Counted from the first letter of the stretch, positions 53,994 to 62,375 are shown. The stretch is DNA of 64,000 bases from Gudongella sp049310905 (GCF_049310905.1 NZ_JBMEMN010000010.1:1-64000), one strand, 5' to 3'. Notes: generated from the sequence alone by a model not told the origin. Translations and numbers: made by a program.

Positions 53994-54022
53994 GGGACAA
54001 AAAGGACCGTCCCTGGCGTCCC
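53994..54022. repeat. REP-like palindrome
   Basis: GGGAC...GTCCC outer arms enclose GGACCGTCC. On the minus strand it reads AGGGACGGTCCTTTTTGTCC, close to the GGGACGGTTCC-TTTGTCCC palindromes that are scattered in many clostridia and linked to REP-associated transposases. It may also serve as a weak terminator for the genes on both sides. Confidence 0.5.
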
Positions 54023-54031
54023 GGATTGTTG

Positions 54032-54448
54032 CTATTCGATATGAATGGCAATTGTTATGAGTAGCATAACGGCAACCGAACGATGGATTGTCAGCCAAAG
54101 CTTTCCCCTTTTCTTCTTTTTTTGGCCATATATGCCAAGGATAACCTGTAGTATCATTAGTGATGCTGCAGCGAGTCCTGTGAAACTCAGGCCATGAGTG
54201 AGATATTGAACCGAAAAATGGAGTAGCAGGAAGAATACAGCTAAAAATCCGAAATAACGATGGTTCTTCACTACAAAGCGCATCATTTTTTGGTAGCTGT
54301 CTGCAAATGATTTATTCTTTCTAATCTGTGTCTTGAATTTTTTATTGATGAACTTAACAACATAGTTTAAAACAGTCAGGCTATAAAAGAAAATAATGAT
54401 ATAACCCAAGAATTCCCCCAAATCTTCCAAGAAATCCAACATCCTCAT
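54032..54448 (-). CDS. Small bis-heme ferric-reductase-like membrane protein
   Basis: A 138-residue protein with four hydrophobic helices. Two helices carry the pattern H-X13-H: HRYFGFLAVFFLLLH (about residues 63-77) and HRSVAVMLLITIAIH (near the C-terminus). Such pairs are the two-heme signature of ferric reductase/NOX-type membrane domains. There is no flavin or NAD(P) domain. It ends the gene pair headed by a ZIP metal transporter (15 bases between them), so a role in transmembrane electron flow for metal reduction is a reasonable but untested inference. Either of two ATGs (54448, 54442) could start it. Confidence 0.65.
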   Translation of the reverse strand: MRMLDFLEDLGEFLGYIIIFFYSLTVLNYVVKFINKKFKTQIRKNKSFADSYQKMMRFVVKNHRYFGFLAVFFLLLHFSVQYLTHGLSFTGLAAASLMILQVILGIYGQKKKKRGKLWLTIHRSVAVMLLITIAIHIE

Positions 54449-54463
54449 CAGCTCCCTTTCAAG

Positions 54464-55288
54464 TTATCCCAAAGCCACATCAAGTATCATCATTACTGTA
54501 AAACCGAGCATTGCACCTATCGATGCAATATCAGTCTTTGAACCGCCTTCTTCTCTTTGCGCTTCGGGAATAAGCTCCTCAACTACAACATAGATCATTG
54601 CTCCTGCTGCAAAAGCAAGTGCATATGGCAATATTGGCTGTATTTTTATAACGGCATAAGCTCCCAGGACACCGGCAATTGGTTCTACTATTCCAGACGA
54701 TTGTCCATACAGGAAAGCCTTTGTTCTACTGAATCCTTCTCGTCTTAATGGTATGGATACAGCTGCTCCCTCTGGAAAGTTTTGCAACCCAATTCCTATT
54801 GCCAATGCAACCGCTCCGGCTAGTGTTGCAGAAGTACCTACGCCTGCGGCAACAGCACCAAAAGCAACGCCGACTGCAAGACCTTCTGGTATGTTATGTA
54901 GCGTAATCGCCATAACAAGCAGGACACTTCTTTGCCAATTTGTCTTGATCCCTTCTGCATCAGGAGTGTCAAGTCCCAAGTGTAGATGTGGTAATAATTT
55001 ATCAACCATATAAAGAAATCCGCCACCCAATAAAAATCCGCTTGCTGCAGTAATATATGGTACTTGCCCTAATTCTTCAGCCAACTCAATTCCAGGCGCA
55101 AGCAAAGACCAGAAGCTTGCTGCAATCATAACTCCTGCAGCAAAACCCAACATTCCGTTTAGTACTGTCTTATTAATGGTTTTGAAAAAAAATACGAGAC
55201 CTGCACCCAGTGCAGTGACGCCCCATGTGAATAATGTTGCTATCAATGCTTGTTGTACAGGTCCATATTGACTAATCCATTGAATCAT
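54464..55288 (-). CDS. ZIP-family metal transporter
   Basis: A 274-residue importer for Zn2+ or other divalent metals with eight hydrophobic segments. The two metal-site helices are ITLHNIPEGLAVGVAFG and GLQNFPEGAAVSIPL, and a His-rich loop LLPHLHLGLD lies between TM3 and TM4. GAGGTG precedes the ATG. It heads a pair with the small bis-heme protein, which could favour iron as substrate, though this cannot be read from sequence. Confidence 0.93.
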   Translation of the reverse strand: MIQWISQYGPVQQALIATLFTWGVTALGAGLVFFFKTINKTVLNGMLGFAAGVMIAASFWSLLAPGIELAEELGQVPYITAASGFLLGGGFLYMVDKLLPHLHLGLDTPDAEGIKTNWQRSVLLVMAITLHNIPEGLAVGVAFGAVAAGVGTSATLAGAVALAIGIGLQNFPEGAAVSIPLRREGFSRTKAFLYGQSSGIVEPIAGVLGAYAVIKIQPILPYALAFAAGAMIYVVVEELIPEAQREEGGSKTDIASIGAMLGFTVMMILDVALG

Positions 55289-55595
55289 CTATAACACCTC
55301 TTTTTTGACTTGCTTGGAATTCTTCAAAAAACATATTTAACCAATCAACACTATTTTACCCTAAACTGCTAATATAATTCTCTTCTTTTAAAGAACTAGC
55401 AAAGCACTTGAGACGGTTTATTGTTTTTATAGAAACGCTAAGTATAGTTCTTTGTGTTTTTTGCACTTGTTGAATAATAACCACAAATACAGTATTTCCG
55501 CAAAACAAAAGACAGCTTTTTACTAAAACTGTCCTTTATATTGACCCTCGATCTAGTTTTAGCTTTTAGCTAAATTTCCAAATAATAAAACGTCC
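55289..55595. other. Gene-free stretch (307 bases)
   Basis: AT-rich, no ORF with a ribosome site. It holds the promoter side of the ZIP gene and, at 55511-55533, a GACAG...CTGTC hairpin with AAAA/TTTT arms that probably ends the hydrolase transcript. Nothing else recognised. Confidence 0.5.
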
Positions 55596-56312
55596 CTAAT
55601 GTTTTTTACACTTTTCAATAAAGTAGTTGAAGATTTCCTGATGTACTGGATGTTTTTCTGCAATTGCTTCTGGGTGGTACTGAACGGCAAGAACAAACCT
55701 ATCATTAGTTGATTCGATTGATTCAATTATCCCATCATGAGCTTTTGATGTTATCCGTAGATCTTTACCCAGATTCTTAATTGCCTGGTGGTGCAATGAA
55801 TTAACTTGGATCATTTCTTCTTTGTATATTTCCTTCATTATCGTACCGTCAACAATTTCAATTGAATGGTAGACTCCTGTCGGATCGTAATCGAAAGAGT
55901 GTCCTCCTACATTTAATACCTGGCTATAGATATCCTGGTACAAGGTTCCTCCCAGTGCAATATTTACAAGCTGAATTCCTCTACAGATTCCAAGTATTGG
56001 AAGGCCTGACTCGTATGCTTTTTGGAATAGTTTCATCTCCATATCATCTCTTTCATGGGTGATTTCAACAACCTGCTTTATTGGCTCTTCACCAAATCGA
56101 AGTGGCCAAATGTCATGCCCACCTGTGAAAATAACACCATCGAGATTTTTAGCAAACTCAGCTATTGTATCTTCATCTGTTACTGAAGGTATTATCAGTG
56201 GGACTCCTCCGGCTCTAACTACTGCCTGGAAGTAAAAATCATTTAAGGTGTTTACCATTTTACCCTTAATATTTGCCTGAATACATGTAATGCCAATAAC
56301 CGGTTTTTTCAT
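55596..56312 (-). CDS. Peptidase C26 / gamma-glutamyl-GABA hydrolase-like (PuuD)
   Basis: A 238-residue class I glutamine-amidotransferase-like hydrolase. The nucleophile is Cys in LGICRGIQLVNIALGG, and His/Glu are in VQYHPEAIAEKH. VIFTGGHDIWPLRFGE is the PuuD-type oxyanion region. The family cleaves gamma-glutamyl bonds, e.g. in putrescine breakdown, and the true substrate here is open. GGAGG lies in the end of the alpha/beta-hydrolase gene, one base before this start, so the two are coupled. Confidence 0.9.
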   Translation of the reverse strand: MKKPVIGITCIQANIKGKMVNTLNDFYFQAVVRAGGVPLIIPSVTDEDTIAEFAKNLDGVIFTGGHDIWPLRFGEEPIKQVVEITHERDDMEMKLFQKAYESGLPILGICRGIQLVNIALGGTLYQDIYSQVLNVGGHSFDYDPTGVYHSIEIVDGTIMKEIYKEEMIQVNSLHHQAIKNLGKDLRITSKAHDGIIESIESTNDRFVLAVQYHPEAIAEKHPVHQEIFNYFIEKCKKH

Positions 56313-56313
56313 C

Positions 56314-57081
56314 TTATACCTCCATCAACTTTTCACTGAACCATTTCCCCATTTCCTCCAGCATATTGGTTGTAACAAAGTGATCCAGATTCTTGTAGGA
56401 AATCATCTTAATATTTTCATCTACTTTATATAAGTGTTTAAGCTTTTCATAAAAATCCCTCTGAGGAGTAATTTCAACCATGGAATCCGCTTCTCCATGA
56501 AGTATCAGGATTGGTCGATCCACCAGGAAGTCAATTTTCCCTGCCGGGTTTTTGCTCTGTACTTCCTGCTCAAGATTCTTGAATTCCTTTGTCATATGAA
56601 CATTAAGCCTTCTTTTAAATTCCTCGTTGCTCCCCAACCAGTTGAATGACCCATTCAATATTACACTTGTTCTTATCTCCGGGTTCTCAGCGAAAATTCC
56701 AGCTGCTGTAAATCCTCCCATGGAGTGACCTGTTACAGCAATTCTTTCAGGATCTGCATCAAGCTCCTCCGTCGCATAATTTCTTATCTGCCTCCATTCC
56801 TTAAGATTGTTCAACACCACTTCCCAGAAGAAACCGGAATTCTCTGATTCATCATAATCAAGAGTTCCTCTTTCTCCATGATGGATTGCATCTGGAATGA
56901 TGACCTGATAGCCAAGTCCTGCAAGTATGCTCCCTCGGAATTCCTGGTATTCTTTTTTTGAGCTCCACCCATGGTAGAATACCACAGTTGGATAATTATC
57001 CATTTCCAATTCTGGCTTGAGTACTATGACTGGGATCCCATCAATATATATATTTTCCTTCTTAACATTTAAGAACTTCAT
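56314..57081 (-). CDS. Alpha/beta hydrolase (YtaP/YitV-like esterase)
   Basis: A 255-residue hydrolase. It shows the oxyanion strand VVFYHGWSSKKEYQEF, the nucleophile elbow VTGHSMGGFTAAG, the acid in ILILHGEADSMVEITPQRDF and the late His in YKNLDHFVTTNM. The substrate is unknown. ATG 57081 follows GAGGAGG; a longer frame from 57123 lacks a ribosome site. First gene of a pair with the PuuD-like hydrolase. Confidence 0.88.
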   Translation of the reverse strand: MKFLNVKKENIYIDGIPVIVLKPELEMDNYPTVVFYHGWSSKKEYQEFRGSILAGLGYQVIIPDAIHHGERGTLDYDESENSGFFWEVVLNNLKEWRQIRNYATEELDADPERIAVTGHSMGGFTAAGIFAENPEIRTSVILNGSFNWLGSNEEFKRRLNVHMTKEFKNLEQEVQSKNPAGKIDFLVDRPILILHGEADSMVEITPQRDFYEKLKHLYKVDENIKMISYKNLDHFVTTNMLEEMGKWFSEKLMEV

Positions 57082-57164
57082 TTCTTTCCTCCTCAAGTCA
57101 ACTAAACTTATTTCTATTATCATTATATACCATTGTCAATCAGTGTTTCATCCCTTGAATCTTA

Positions 57165-57306
57165 TCTGCATACTGTATGCCAAAAGCATTGTCGTAAATG
57201 CCCAAGCCATTCATGGAAGAATGCAATGATTCCTGTTATTGCTGTAAATTTCATATCCTCTGTCTTTGTGGCAGTCTTCTACAGGCTGTTATATCAAAAT
57301 TCCATA
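57165..57306 (+). pseudogene. Possible decayed membrane-protein fragment
   Basis: In the gap before the molbindin gene, one frame reads ...AMIPVIAVNFISSVFVAVFYRLL before a stop, and another frame just upstream reads LICILYAKSIVVNAQAIHG. Together they look like a frameshifted piece of a membrane protein. I cannot name it and it could be chance. Confidence 0.25.
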
Positions 57307-57366
57307 TGATTGAATACTCGTTATGCATCAGGGTATATAACCAGTAAAATATGTAGGAGGGATTAT

Positions 57367-57579
57367 ATGAAATTAAGTGCTAAAAACCAATTTAAAGGAA
57401 CCATTACAGATATCAAGGAAGGTGTTGTGACTGGAATCGTAACTGTTGATATCAGTGGAGGAAATATTGTAACATCCTCCATAACCATGGACTCCATCAA
57501 ATCCCTTGGCCTGAAGGTTGGCCAGGAAGTTGTTGCCGTGGTTAAGGCATCAAATGTAATGATTGGTCTAGATGACTAA
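57367..57579 (+). CDS. Molbindin (Mop/TOBE-domain molybdate-binding protein)
   Basis: A 70-residue single TOBE domain, MKLSAKNQFKGTITDIKEGV..., with the Mop pattern SARNQxxGTIxxIxxGxVxxxVxVDIxGGxxIxSxIT and SLGLKVGQEVVAVVKASNVMIG. Molbindins oligomerise and hold molybdate or tungstate in the cytosol. ATG 57367 follows TAGGAGGG; the frame opens upstream without a good start. It lies next to the tungstate regulator gene. Confidence 0.94.
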   Translation: MKLSAKNQFKGTITDIKEGVVTGIVTVDISGGNIVTSSITMDSIKSLGLKVGQEVVAVVKASNVMIGLDD

Positions 57580-57615
57580 GAACCATCCTTATTAACCTTT
57601 ATCAATCAATATTTT

Positions 57616-57655
57616 AAGAAGGATCTTGGACTTTTTTGATTCCAAGGTCCTTCTT
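57616..57655. terminator. Hairpin between molbindin and regulator genes
   Basis: AAGAAGGATCTTGGA (57616-57630) / TCCAAGGTCCTTCTT (57641-57655), with a T6 loop. It sits between convergent genes and probably ends both. Confidence 0.65.
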
Positions 57656-58802
57656 AATCAATCAAATGAAAGTATGGCTCCAGACCTTCCTTGTTAGGGT
57701 ACCCTTCGATTATTCTTCTGCCGTCAAAACCACACATCCAGTCTATGAATTCTATTGCTTCCCGGTATTTGCCTAAATCCTGTGAATGTCTTCTGACAGC
57801 TATTGCTGAAAATATGTTATCAAGCTTTGAATCAAGTTCGTCCTTGTTCCCTGCATAAACCCTTAAACTATCATTGTGTTCCGATAGCTTGTAGCTTGTG
57901 GAATCCACAAGGGTGTATCCGGACTTCTCAAAAGCAATATCAAGGCATTCCATATTGCTTGCTATTCTCCCACCTACAATTGTGTTCCTTTCTTCAGTAG
58001 GTATCCCTGCCTCATGCCATAGCTCAAGCTCTTTCTTATGGGTTCCCGAATTGTCTCCACGGCTTATGAAAAAAGAGTCCGTCAAGGAAATCTGTCTGAA
58101 GAAAACTTGAATTCCAGCATCAACCTTAATGTGCCTGAGTCCTGCTGGATCAGATTCCGGGCCAACCAGATAGTACCTGTTCGCCATGATATCCCTTCTA
58201 TAGCCTCCAAAGCCTTGAGTCATAAAGTCCTTTTCCTCATCGGGGCTATGGACGAAAACAATATCCACATCACCGGATCTTCCTATTTGAAGGGCCTTGC
58301 CACTACCAACGGCAATGTGCCTTACCAAGGTTCCCATCTTCATGAAATATTCCTTTTCAAGCACATCCAATAATCCTGTATCAATTGGTTCCATTGAACT
58401 TGCCATCAATAGGTACTTAAGGGAATCTCCACCCTCAACTTCCTGTCCCTTGCCAACCTCTTCAACCTTGTTTTGGATAAGTGCTGTCAGTTGAATATCA
58501 ACAGAATCTCTGATAGCCTGATAGTGGTTCAACATTTCCCTGCCTTCCTTTGTCAGAGTTGCTCCTCCACCCTCTGAACCTCCTACCTTTTTATCAAGAA
58601 GCTTAATACCCAAAAGCTCTTCAGTATCCTTTATTAGTCCCCAGGCATAACGGTAGGAAATCTTCATGTCCGACGCAGCCTTGGATATTGACCCCTCCTT
58701 TTCAATATTTTCAAGCAGTGAAAATAGCTTGTCCGTGGAAATTTGCTTCTTGTTCTTAAGCTGTATATATAGCTGAAATCCATCCCATTTATTTTTGTTC
58801 AT
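57654..58802 (-). CDS. ModE-type HTH fused to TupA-like oxyanion-binding domain
   Basis: A one-component regulator of about 382 residues. Residues 20-105 form a ModE-type winged helix (LFSLLENIEKEGSISKAASDMKISYRYAWGLIKDTEELLG, then GGSEGGGATLTKEG). The C-terminal 240 residues resemble the TupA binding protein encoded next door: GSGKALQIGRSGDVDIVFVHS, SRGDNSGTHKKELELW. TupA has the matching GTGAALQMGVDGEADVILAHA and SRGDNSGTNIKELSLW. It should sense tungstate or molybdate and control the divergent tup operon and perhaps mop. No signal peptide, so it is cytosolic. Confidence 0.88.
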   Translation of the reverse strand: MNKNKWDGFQLYIQLKNKKQISTDKLFSLLENIEKEGSISKAASDMKISYRYAWGLIKDTEELLGIKLLDKKVGGSEGGGATLTKEGREMLNHYQAIRDSVDIQLTALIQNKVEEVGKGQEVEGGDSLKYLLMASSMEPIDTGLLDVLEKEYFMKMGTLVRHIAVGSGKALQIGRSGDVDIVFVHSPDEEKDFMTQGFGGYRRDIMANRYYLVGPESDPAGLRHIKVDAGIQVFFRQISLTDSFFISRGDNSGTHKKELELWHEAGIPTEERNTIVGGRIASNMECLDIAFEKSGYTLVDSTSYKLSEHNDSLRVYAGNKDELDSKLDNIFSAIAVRRHSQDLGKYREAIEFIDWMCGFDGRRIIEGYPNKEGLEPYFHLID

Positions 58803-58964
58803 TATTCTCACCCCAAACCTATCCTTTATTCGATTTTATGCCATTTAGATATTAAAATCAATAGTATCACCTGGAGTTAACCTCATACAATATTTGAAAA
58901 CTAATACTATTCGTTATGCTTTCATTGACATATCGATATAGATTAATTATAATTACAGGTAAAT

Positions 58965-59085
58965 AAACAAGTATTTAGCCTGCTCCGAGACCTTGTTTCT
59001 AAAGTGTATTAGATGCCATGAAGCAAGGTCCGGCAGGGTAATATGGGAAACCGTATTGCCTCCCATTGTGGAAAGGAGAGTGTTT
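58965..59085 (+). promoter_or_regulatory. Moco/Tuco-type riboswitch aptamer upstream of tupA
   Basis: Outer stem AAACA (58965-58969) / TGTTT (59081-59085). Inside: CTGCTCCGAGACC, a long extra stem GACCTTG/CAAGGTC (58989-59030), GCAGGGTAA, ATATGGGAAACCGTAT (hairpin), TGCCTCCC and TTGTGGAAAGGAGAG. These are the conserved blocks of the molybdenum-cofactor RNA. The copy before moeA shares GGGTAA, GAAA hairpin, GCCTCCC and TTGGAAAGGA but lacks the extra stem. It likely turns tungstate/molybdate uptake down when cofactor is plentiful. Confidence 0.78.
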
Positions 59086-59117
59086 GGCATTATAGATTAT
59101 TGCCATATTTTGACACA

Positions 59118-59147
59118 GCTCCTTTTATTAAAAATAGGAGTTTTTTT
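59118..59147 (+). terminator. Attenuator of the tup operon
   Basis: CTCCT (59119-59123) / AGGAG (59136-59140) with inner A/T pairs, followed by T7. It lies 33 bases after the aptamer and well before tupA, as expected for a riboswitch expression platform. Confidence 0.75.
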
Positions 59148-59228
59148 GTCGGAGGTGATAATTAAGAAATTTGAGGTTTTTGTCTTTTCAAAATCATGAA
59201 AACAAGCTAAAATTAAGGAGATGATCAT

Positions 59229-60158
59229 GTGAAATTCAACAAATTGAACCTATTGATTTTACTTATTATTCTTGCATTACCATTGGTTACAGCCTGCAGC
59301 AGCAACTCAGAGCCCACTCCAGCTGAGGAGCCAGCGCCAGTTGAAGATCCAGCGGAGGAACCAGCAGAAGAACCTGATGTGTCTGACGATTACGAGGAGC
59401 TCACAAACACCGAGCTTATCCTTGCGACCACAACAAGTACAGAAAACAGCGGATTGCTAGATTTCATCCTGCCAACATTCAATGAGCTATTTGGTATTGA
59501 TACCAAGGTTGTCGCAGTAGGAACTGGTGCAGCACTCCAGATGGGTGTCGATGGTGAGGCAGATGTAATTCTTGCACATGCCAAGGCTCAGGAGGAAGAG
59601 CTTGTAACCAATGGTGATACACTTGAGAGATTCGATGTAATGTACAATGACTTTATAATAGTTGGTCCTCCTTCAGACCCCGCAGGCCTTAAGGAAAATG
59701 CGTCAGCTGATGTAAACGCAGGTTATGTGTTGATTGCAGAAAGCCAGGCTCCATTTGTGTCAAGGGGCGACAATTCCGGAACAAACATCAAGGAACTATC
59801 ACTTTGGGAAACTTCTGGGGTTGGGACACCTTCAGGTGATTGGTATATAGAAGCTGGTCAGGGGATGGGCGATGTTATCCTTATGGCAAATGAAATGGAA
59901 GCATATACCATGACTGACAGGGCTACTTACCTTTCAATGCAGGAGAATGTAGACCTTGAGATACTTCTTGAGGGAGACGAGATTCTTTTCAACCAGTACG
60001 GAGTAATGGCGGTTAATCCTGAAAAGGGAGATCACATAAACAATCCCGCCGCACAGAGATTTGTGGATTGGATATTGGCACCTGAAACTCAGGAACTGAT
60101 TGCGGAGTTTGGTGTTGAGGAATATGGGGAGCCTTTGTTCTTTCCAAACGCCAAATAG
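59229..60158 (+). CDS. tupA: Tungstate-binding lipoprotein TupA
   Basis: The 309-residue substrate-binding protein of the tungstate ABC transporter. The lipobox LVTAC lies near residue 23, followed by a Pro/Glu linker (about 27-55). The oxyanion-binding signature is ATTTSTENSGLLDFILPTF and SRGDNSGTNIKE, as in the TupA family. GTG is the start codon, with AAGGAGA upstream. The choice of tungstate over molybdate rests on family similarity. Confidence 0.94.
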   Translation: MKFNKLNLLILLIILALPLVTACSSNSEPTPAEEPAPVEDPAEEPAEEPDVSDDYEELTNTELILATTTSTENSGLLDFILPTFNELFGIDTKVVAVGTGAALQMGVDGEADVILAHAKAQEEELVTNGDTLERFDVMYNDFIIVGPPSDPAGLKENASADVNAGYVLIAESQAPFVSRGDNSGTNIKELSLWETSGVGTPSGDWYIEAGQGMGDVILMANEMEAYTMTDRATYLSMQENVDLEILLEGDEILFNQYGVMAVNPEKGDHINNPAAQRFVDWILAPETQELIAEFGVEEYGEPLFFPNAK

Positions 60159-60209
60159 TTTAGACCAGAAATGTAGATACTCAACTTAACCTTATGAGTC
60201 AAAATCTTA

Positions 60210-60227
60210 CTGCCCCGAAAGGGGCAG
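60210..60227 (+). other. tupA-tupB intergenic hairpin
   Basis: Perfect CTGCCCC-GAAA-GGGGCAG stem-loop without a T-tract, 52 bases after tupA and 16 before tupB. It is probably a 3'-end stabiliser that leaves more mRNA for the abundant binding protein. Confidence 0.6.
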
Positions 60228-60243
60228 TATTAAGGAGTTTTCC

Positions 60244-60933
60244 ATGGATAATTTTGTCAGTGGATTCAGAGATGCCTTTCAGCTTATTATCAATCTTGAC
60301 CCGGAATTTTTTGAAATAGTAAGGTTGTCAATGATTGTATCCCTTACAGCCACATTTCTTGCTGCCATTGTTGCCATTCCATTTGGTACCTGGTTGGGAA
60401 TCAAGGAATTTCCAGGAAAGAGAATTCTGGTAAGGATAATCTATACCCTAATGAGCATGCCACCTGTTGTAATAGGACTGGTTCTTTTTCTGCTGTTCCT
60501 TAGAAATGGTCCATTGGGGGAATTCAGACTTAACTTCACTGCAACGGCCATGATTATTGCCCAGTTTGTTCTAGTAACACCCATTATCACAGGTGTGGTG
60601 TTCAATGGAACAAAGGACAGGGGCCCAGATATTCAGGACCTTGCAAGAACCATGGGAGCAAGCCCAACACAGACAGTTTGGCTTCTTATCAAGGAATTGA
60701 GGATAAATATACTCTCAGCTGTAGTTACAGGATACGGTAGGGCTATGTCTGAGGTAGGTGCAGTAATGGTGGTGGGTGGAAACATCAAAGGACATACCAG
60801 AATCATGACAACCACAATTGCAATGCTAAGAAACATGGGGGAATACTCCCTTGCCATTGCAACGGGTATTGTACTATTGCTGATATCATTTCTTATAAAC
60901 TCACTGCTATATCATTGGCAGCAGGAGCGTTGA
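60244..60933 (+). CDS. tupB: Tungstate ABC transporter permease TupB
   Basis: The 229-residue permease with five to six membrane helices and the cytosolic EAA-like loop DLARTMGASPTQTVWLLIKELRINILSAVVTGYGRAMSEVGAVMVVGGN, which couples to the ATPase. MSMPPVVIGLVLFLLFLRNGPLG is the family's pore helix. AAGGAG precedes the ATG. It ends one base before tupC. Confidence 0.94.
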   Translation: MDNFVSGFRDAFQLIINLDPEFFEIVRLSMIVSLTATFLAAIVAIPFGTWLGIKEFPGKRILVRIIYTLMSMPPVVIGLVLFLLFLRNGPLGEFRLNFTATAMIIAQFVLVTPIITGVVFNGTKDRGPDIQDLARTMGASPTQTVWLLIKELRINILSAVVTGYGRAMSEVGAVMVVGGNIKGHTRIMTTTIAMLRNMGEYSLAIATGIVLLLISFLINSLLYHWQQER

Positions 60934-60934
60934 T

Positions 60935-61642
60935 ATGAATATTACAGTCGATTCACTGACAAAAAAATATAATGACAAGGCGGTTTTGGACATATCAGAA
61001 ATGGAATTTCAGGAGGGTTGCCTATGGGGCATCCTTGGTCCAAACGGTTCCGGTAAGACAACTCTGGTCAGGATAGTAGCGGGACTTCTGGTTCCTTGCT
61101 CAGGAAATGTTCTCTATCAAGGCGATAAGTATAATGATTCAATAAAAAAAATGATGACTCTTGTATTTCAGAGGCCATACCTTATAAGATCAAGTGTATA
61201 CGAAAACATAGCATACCCCTTGCGGATCAGAGGCATATCGGAACAGGATATCTCAACAAGGGTGAATGAACTGATAGAATCCTTTAATATTCACTCCATC
61301 CGTAATCAGAAGGCTTGGACCCTTTCCGGCGGGGAAGCCCAGAAGGTTGCTCTTGCCAGGGCTCTTGTATTCAAGCCCAGGATTCTTATTCTGGATGAAC
61401 CAACCTCAAACATTGACCCTGAATCCATAATGCTGCTGGAGGAAAGAATCCTTGATTACTACAAGAAAGAGAAGCCAACTATACTGATGGTAACCCACAA
61501 TATACAGCAGGCCAAAAGGCTCTGCAACCGGATTGCATTTATGAATGAGGGACAAATAATAGACAGCGGAAGCCCCACTGAGATATTTGGATCTGGCGCA
61601 ATGCCAAAAATTAAGGAATTTATAAGAAAAGGACTAATCTAA
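60935..61642 (+). CDS. tupC: Tungstate ABC transporter ATPase TupC
   Basis: The 235-residue ATPase with Walker A GPNGSGKTT, signature LSGGEAQKVALARAL, Walker B ILILDEPTSNID and the switch His in VTHNIQQAKR. No TOBE domain is appended, unlike ModC, which fits the TupC type. Last gene of the tup operon. Confidence 0.94.
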   Translation: MNITVDSLTKKYNDKAVLDISEMEFQEGCLWGILGPNGSGKTTLVRIVAGLLVPCSGNVLYQGDKYNDSIKKMMTLVFQRPYLIRSSVYENIAYPLRIRGISEQDISTRVNELIESFNIHSIRNQKAWTLSGGEAQKVALARALVFKPRILILDEPTSNIDPESIMLLEERILDYYKKEKPTILMVTHNIQQAKRLCNRIAFMNEGQIIDSGSPTEIFGSGAMPKIKEFIRKGLI

Positions 61643-61644
61643 CA

Positions 61645-61678
61645 AAAGCCCCACCTGGTCATTCCAGGTGGGGGCTTT
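61645..61678. terminator. Bidirectional terminator between tupC and ung
   Basis: AAAGCCCCACCTGG (61645-61658) / CCAGGTGGGGGCTTT (61664-61678), one base bulged, between convergent genes. Confidence 0.8.
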
Positions 61679-61687
61679 GCTGAACTG

Positions 61688-62365
61688 TTATATGCTTTCA
61701 ATTCTCCAGTCAATTGGCTCCATGCCATTTGATTGGAGAAATTCATTTGTCCTTGAAAATGGTTTTGAGTCGAAAAATCCTCTATATGCTGCCAATGGGC
61801 TGGGATGGGGGGACTTGATTATGTGGTGCCTGTTCTGATCAATCATTCCTTCCTTGGCAATTGCCTGGCTTCCCCACAGAATAAACACCATGGGCTTTTC
61901 CCTCTCATTAAGTAGCTGGATTATTCTGTCCGTGAATATCTCCCAGCCCTTTTTTCTATGGGAATTTGCCTGTCCGGCCCGAACTGTAAGCACTGTATTT
62001 ATCATAAGCACCCCTTCCCTGGACCATTTTACAAGATATCCATGATTGGGTATTTCATAGCCCAGATCATTCCTCAATTCCTTGTAGATGTTTACAAGTG
62101 AAGGAGGTGGAGCTATACCAGGCTTTACACTGAAGCATAGCCCATGTGCCTGTCCAGGACCATGATAGGGATCCTGCCCAATCACAACAGCTTTTACATC
62201 GTGATAATCAGTATAGTGAAGTGCATTGAAGATGCTGTTTTTGTCAGGATAAATAGTCTCATTTTTGTATTCATCTATAAGGAACTCCCTAAGGGTTTTG
62301 TAGTATGATTGCTCCATTTCCTCCTGAAGCAGCTCCTGCCAGTTATTTTCAAATATTTTTTTCAT
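61688..62365 (-). CDS. ung: Uracil-DNA glycosylase (family 1)
   Basis: Removes uracil from DNA. The 225 residues carry GQDPYHGPGQAHGLCFSV (water-activating Asp), INTVLTVRAG, ILWGSQA and HPSPLAAYRGFFDSKPFSRTNEFL. ATG 62365 with GAGAGGTG six bases upstream is preferred to 62401, which overlaps alr. Downstream of alr in the same operon. Confidence 0.95.
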   Translation of the reverse strand: MKKIFENNWQELLQEEMEQSYYKTLREFLIDEYKNETIYPDKNSIFNALHYTDYHDVKAVVIGQDPYHGPGQAHGLCFSVKPGIAPPPSLVNIYKELRNDLGYEIPNHGYLVKWSREGVLMINTVLTVRAGQANSHRKKGWEIFTDRIIQLLNEREKPMVFILWGSQAIAKEGMIDQNRHHIIKSPHPSPLAAYRGFFDSKPFSRTNEFLQSNGMEPIDWRIESI

Positions 62366-62375
62366 AAGGCACCTC

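Larger units (their letters stand above)
58812..59228 (+). other. 417-base leader region between regulator and tupA
   Basis: The region holds the divergent promoters (AT-rich 58812-58960), a Moco/Tuco-type aptamer (58965-59085), a terminator (59118-59147) and the tupA ribosome site AAGGAGA near 59216. A second GGAGGTG (59151-59157) directly after the terminator has no convincing ORF behind it. Confidence 0.6.
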
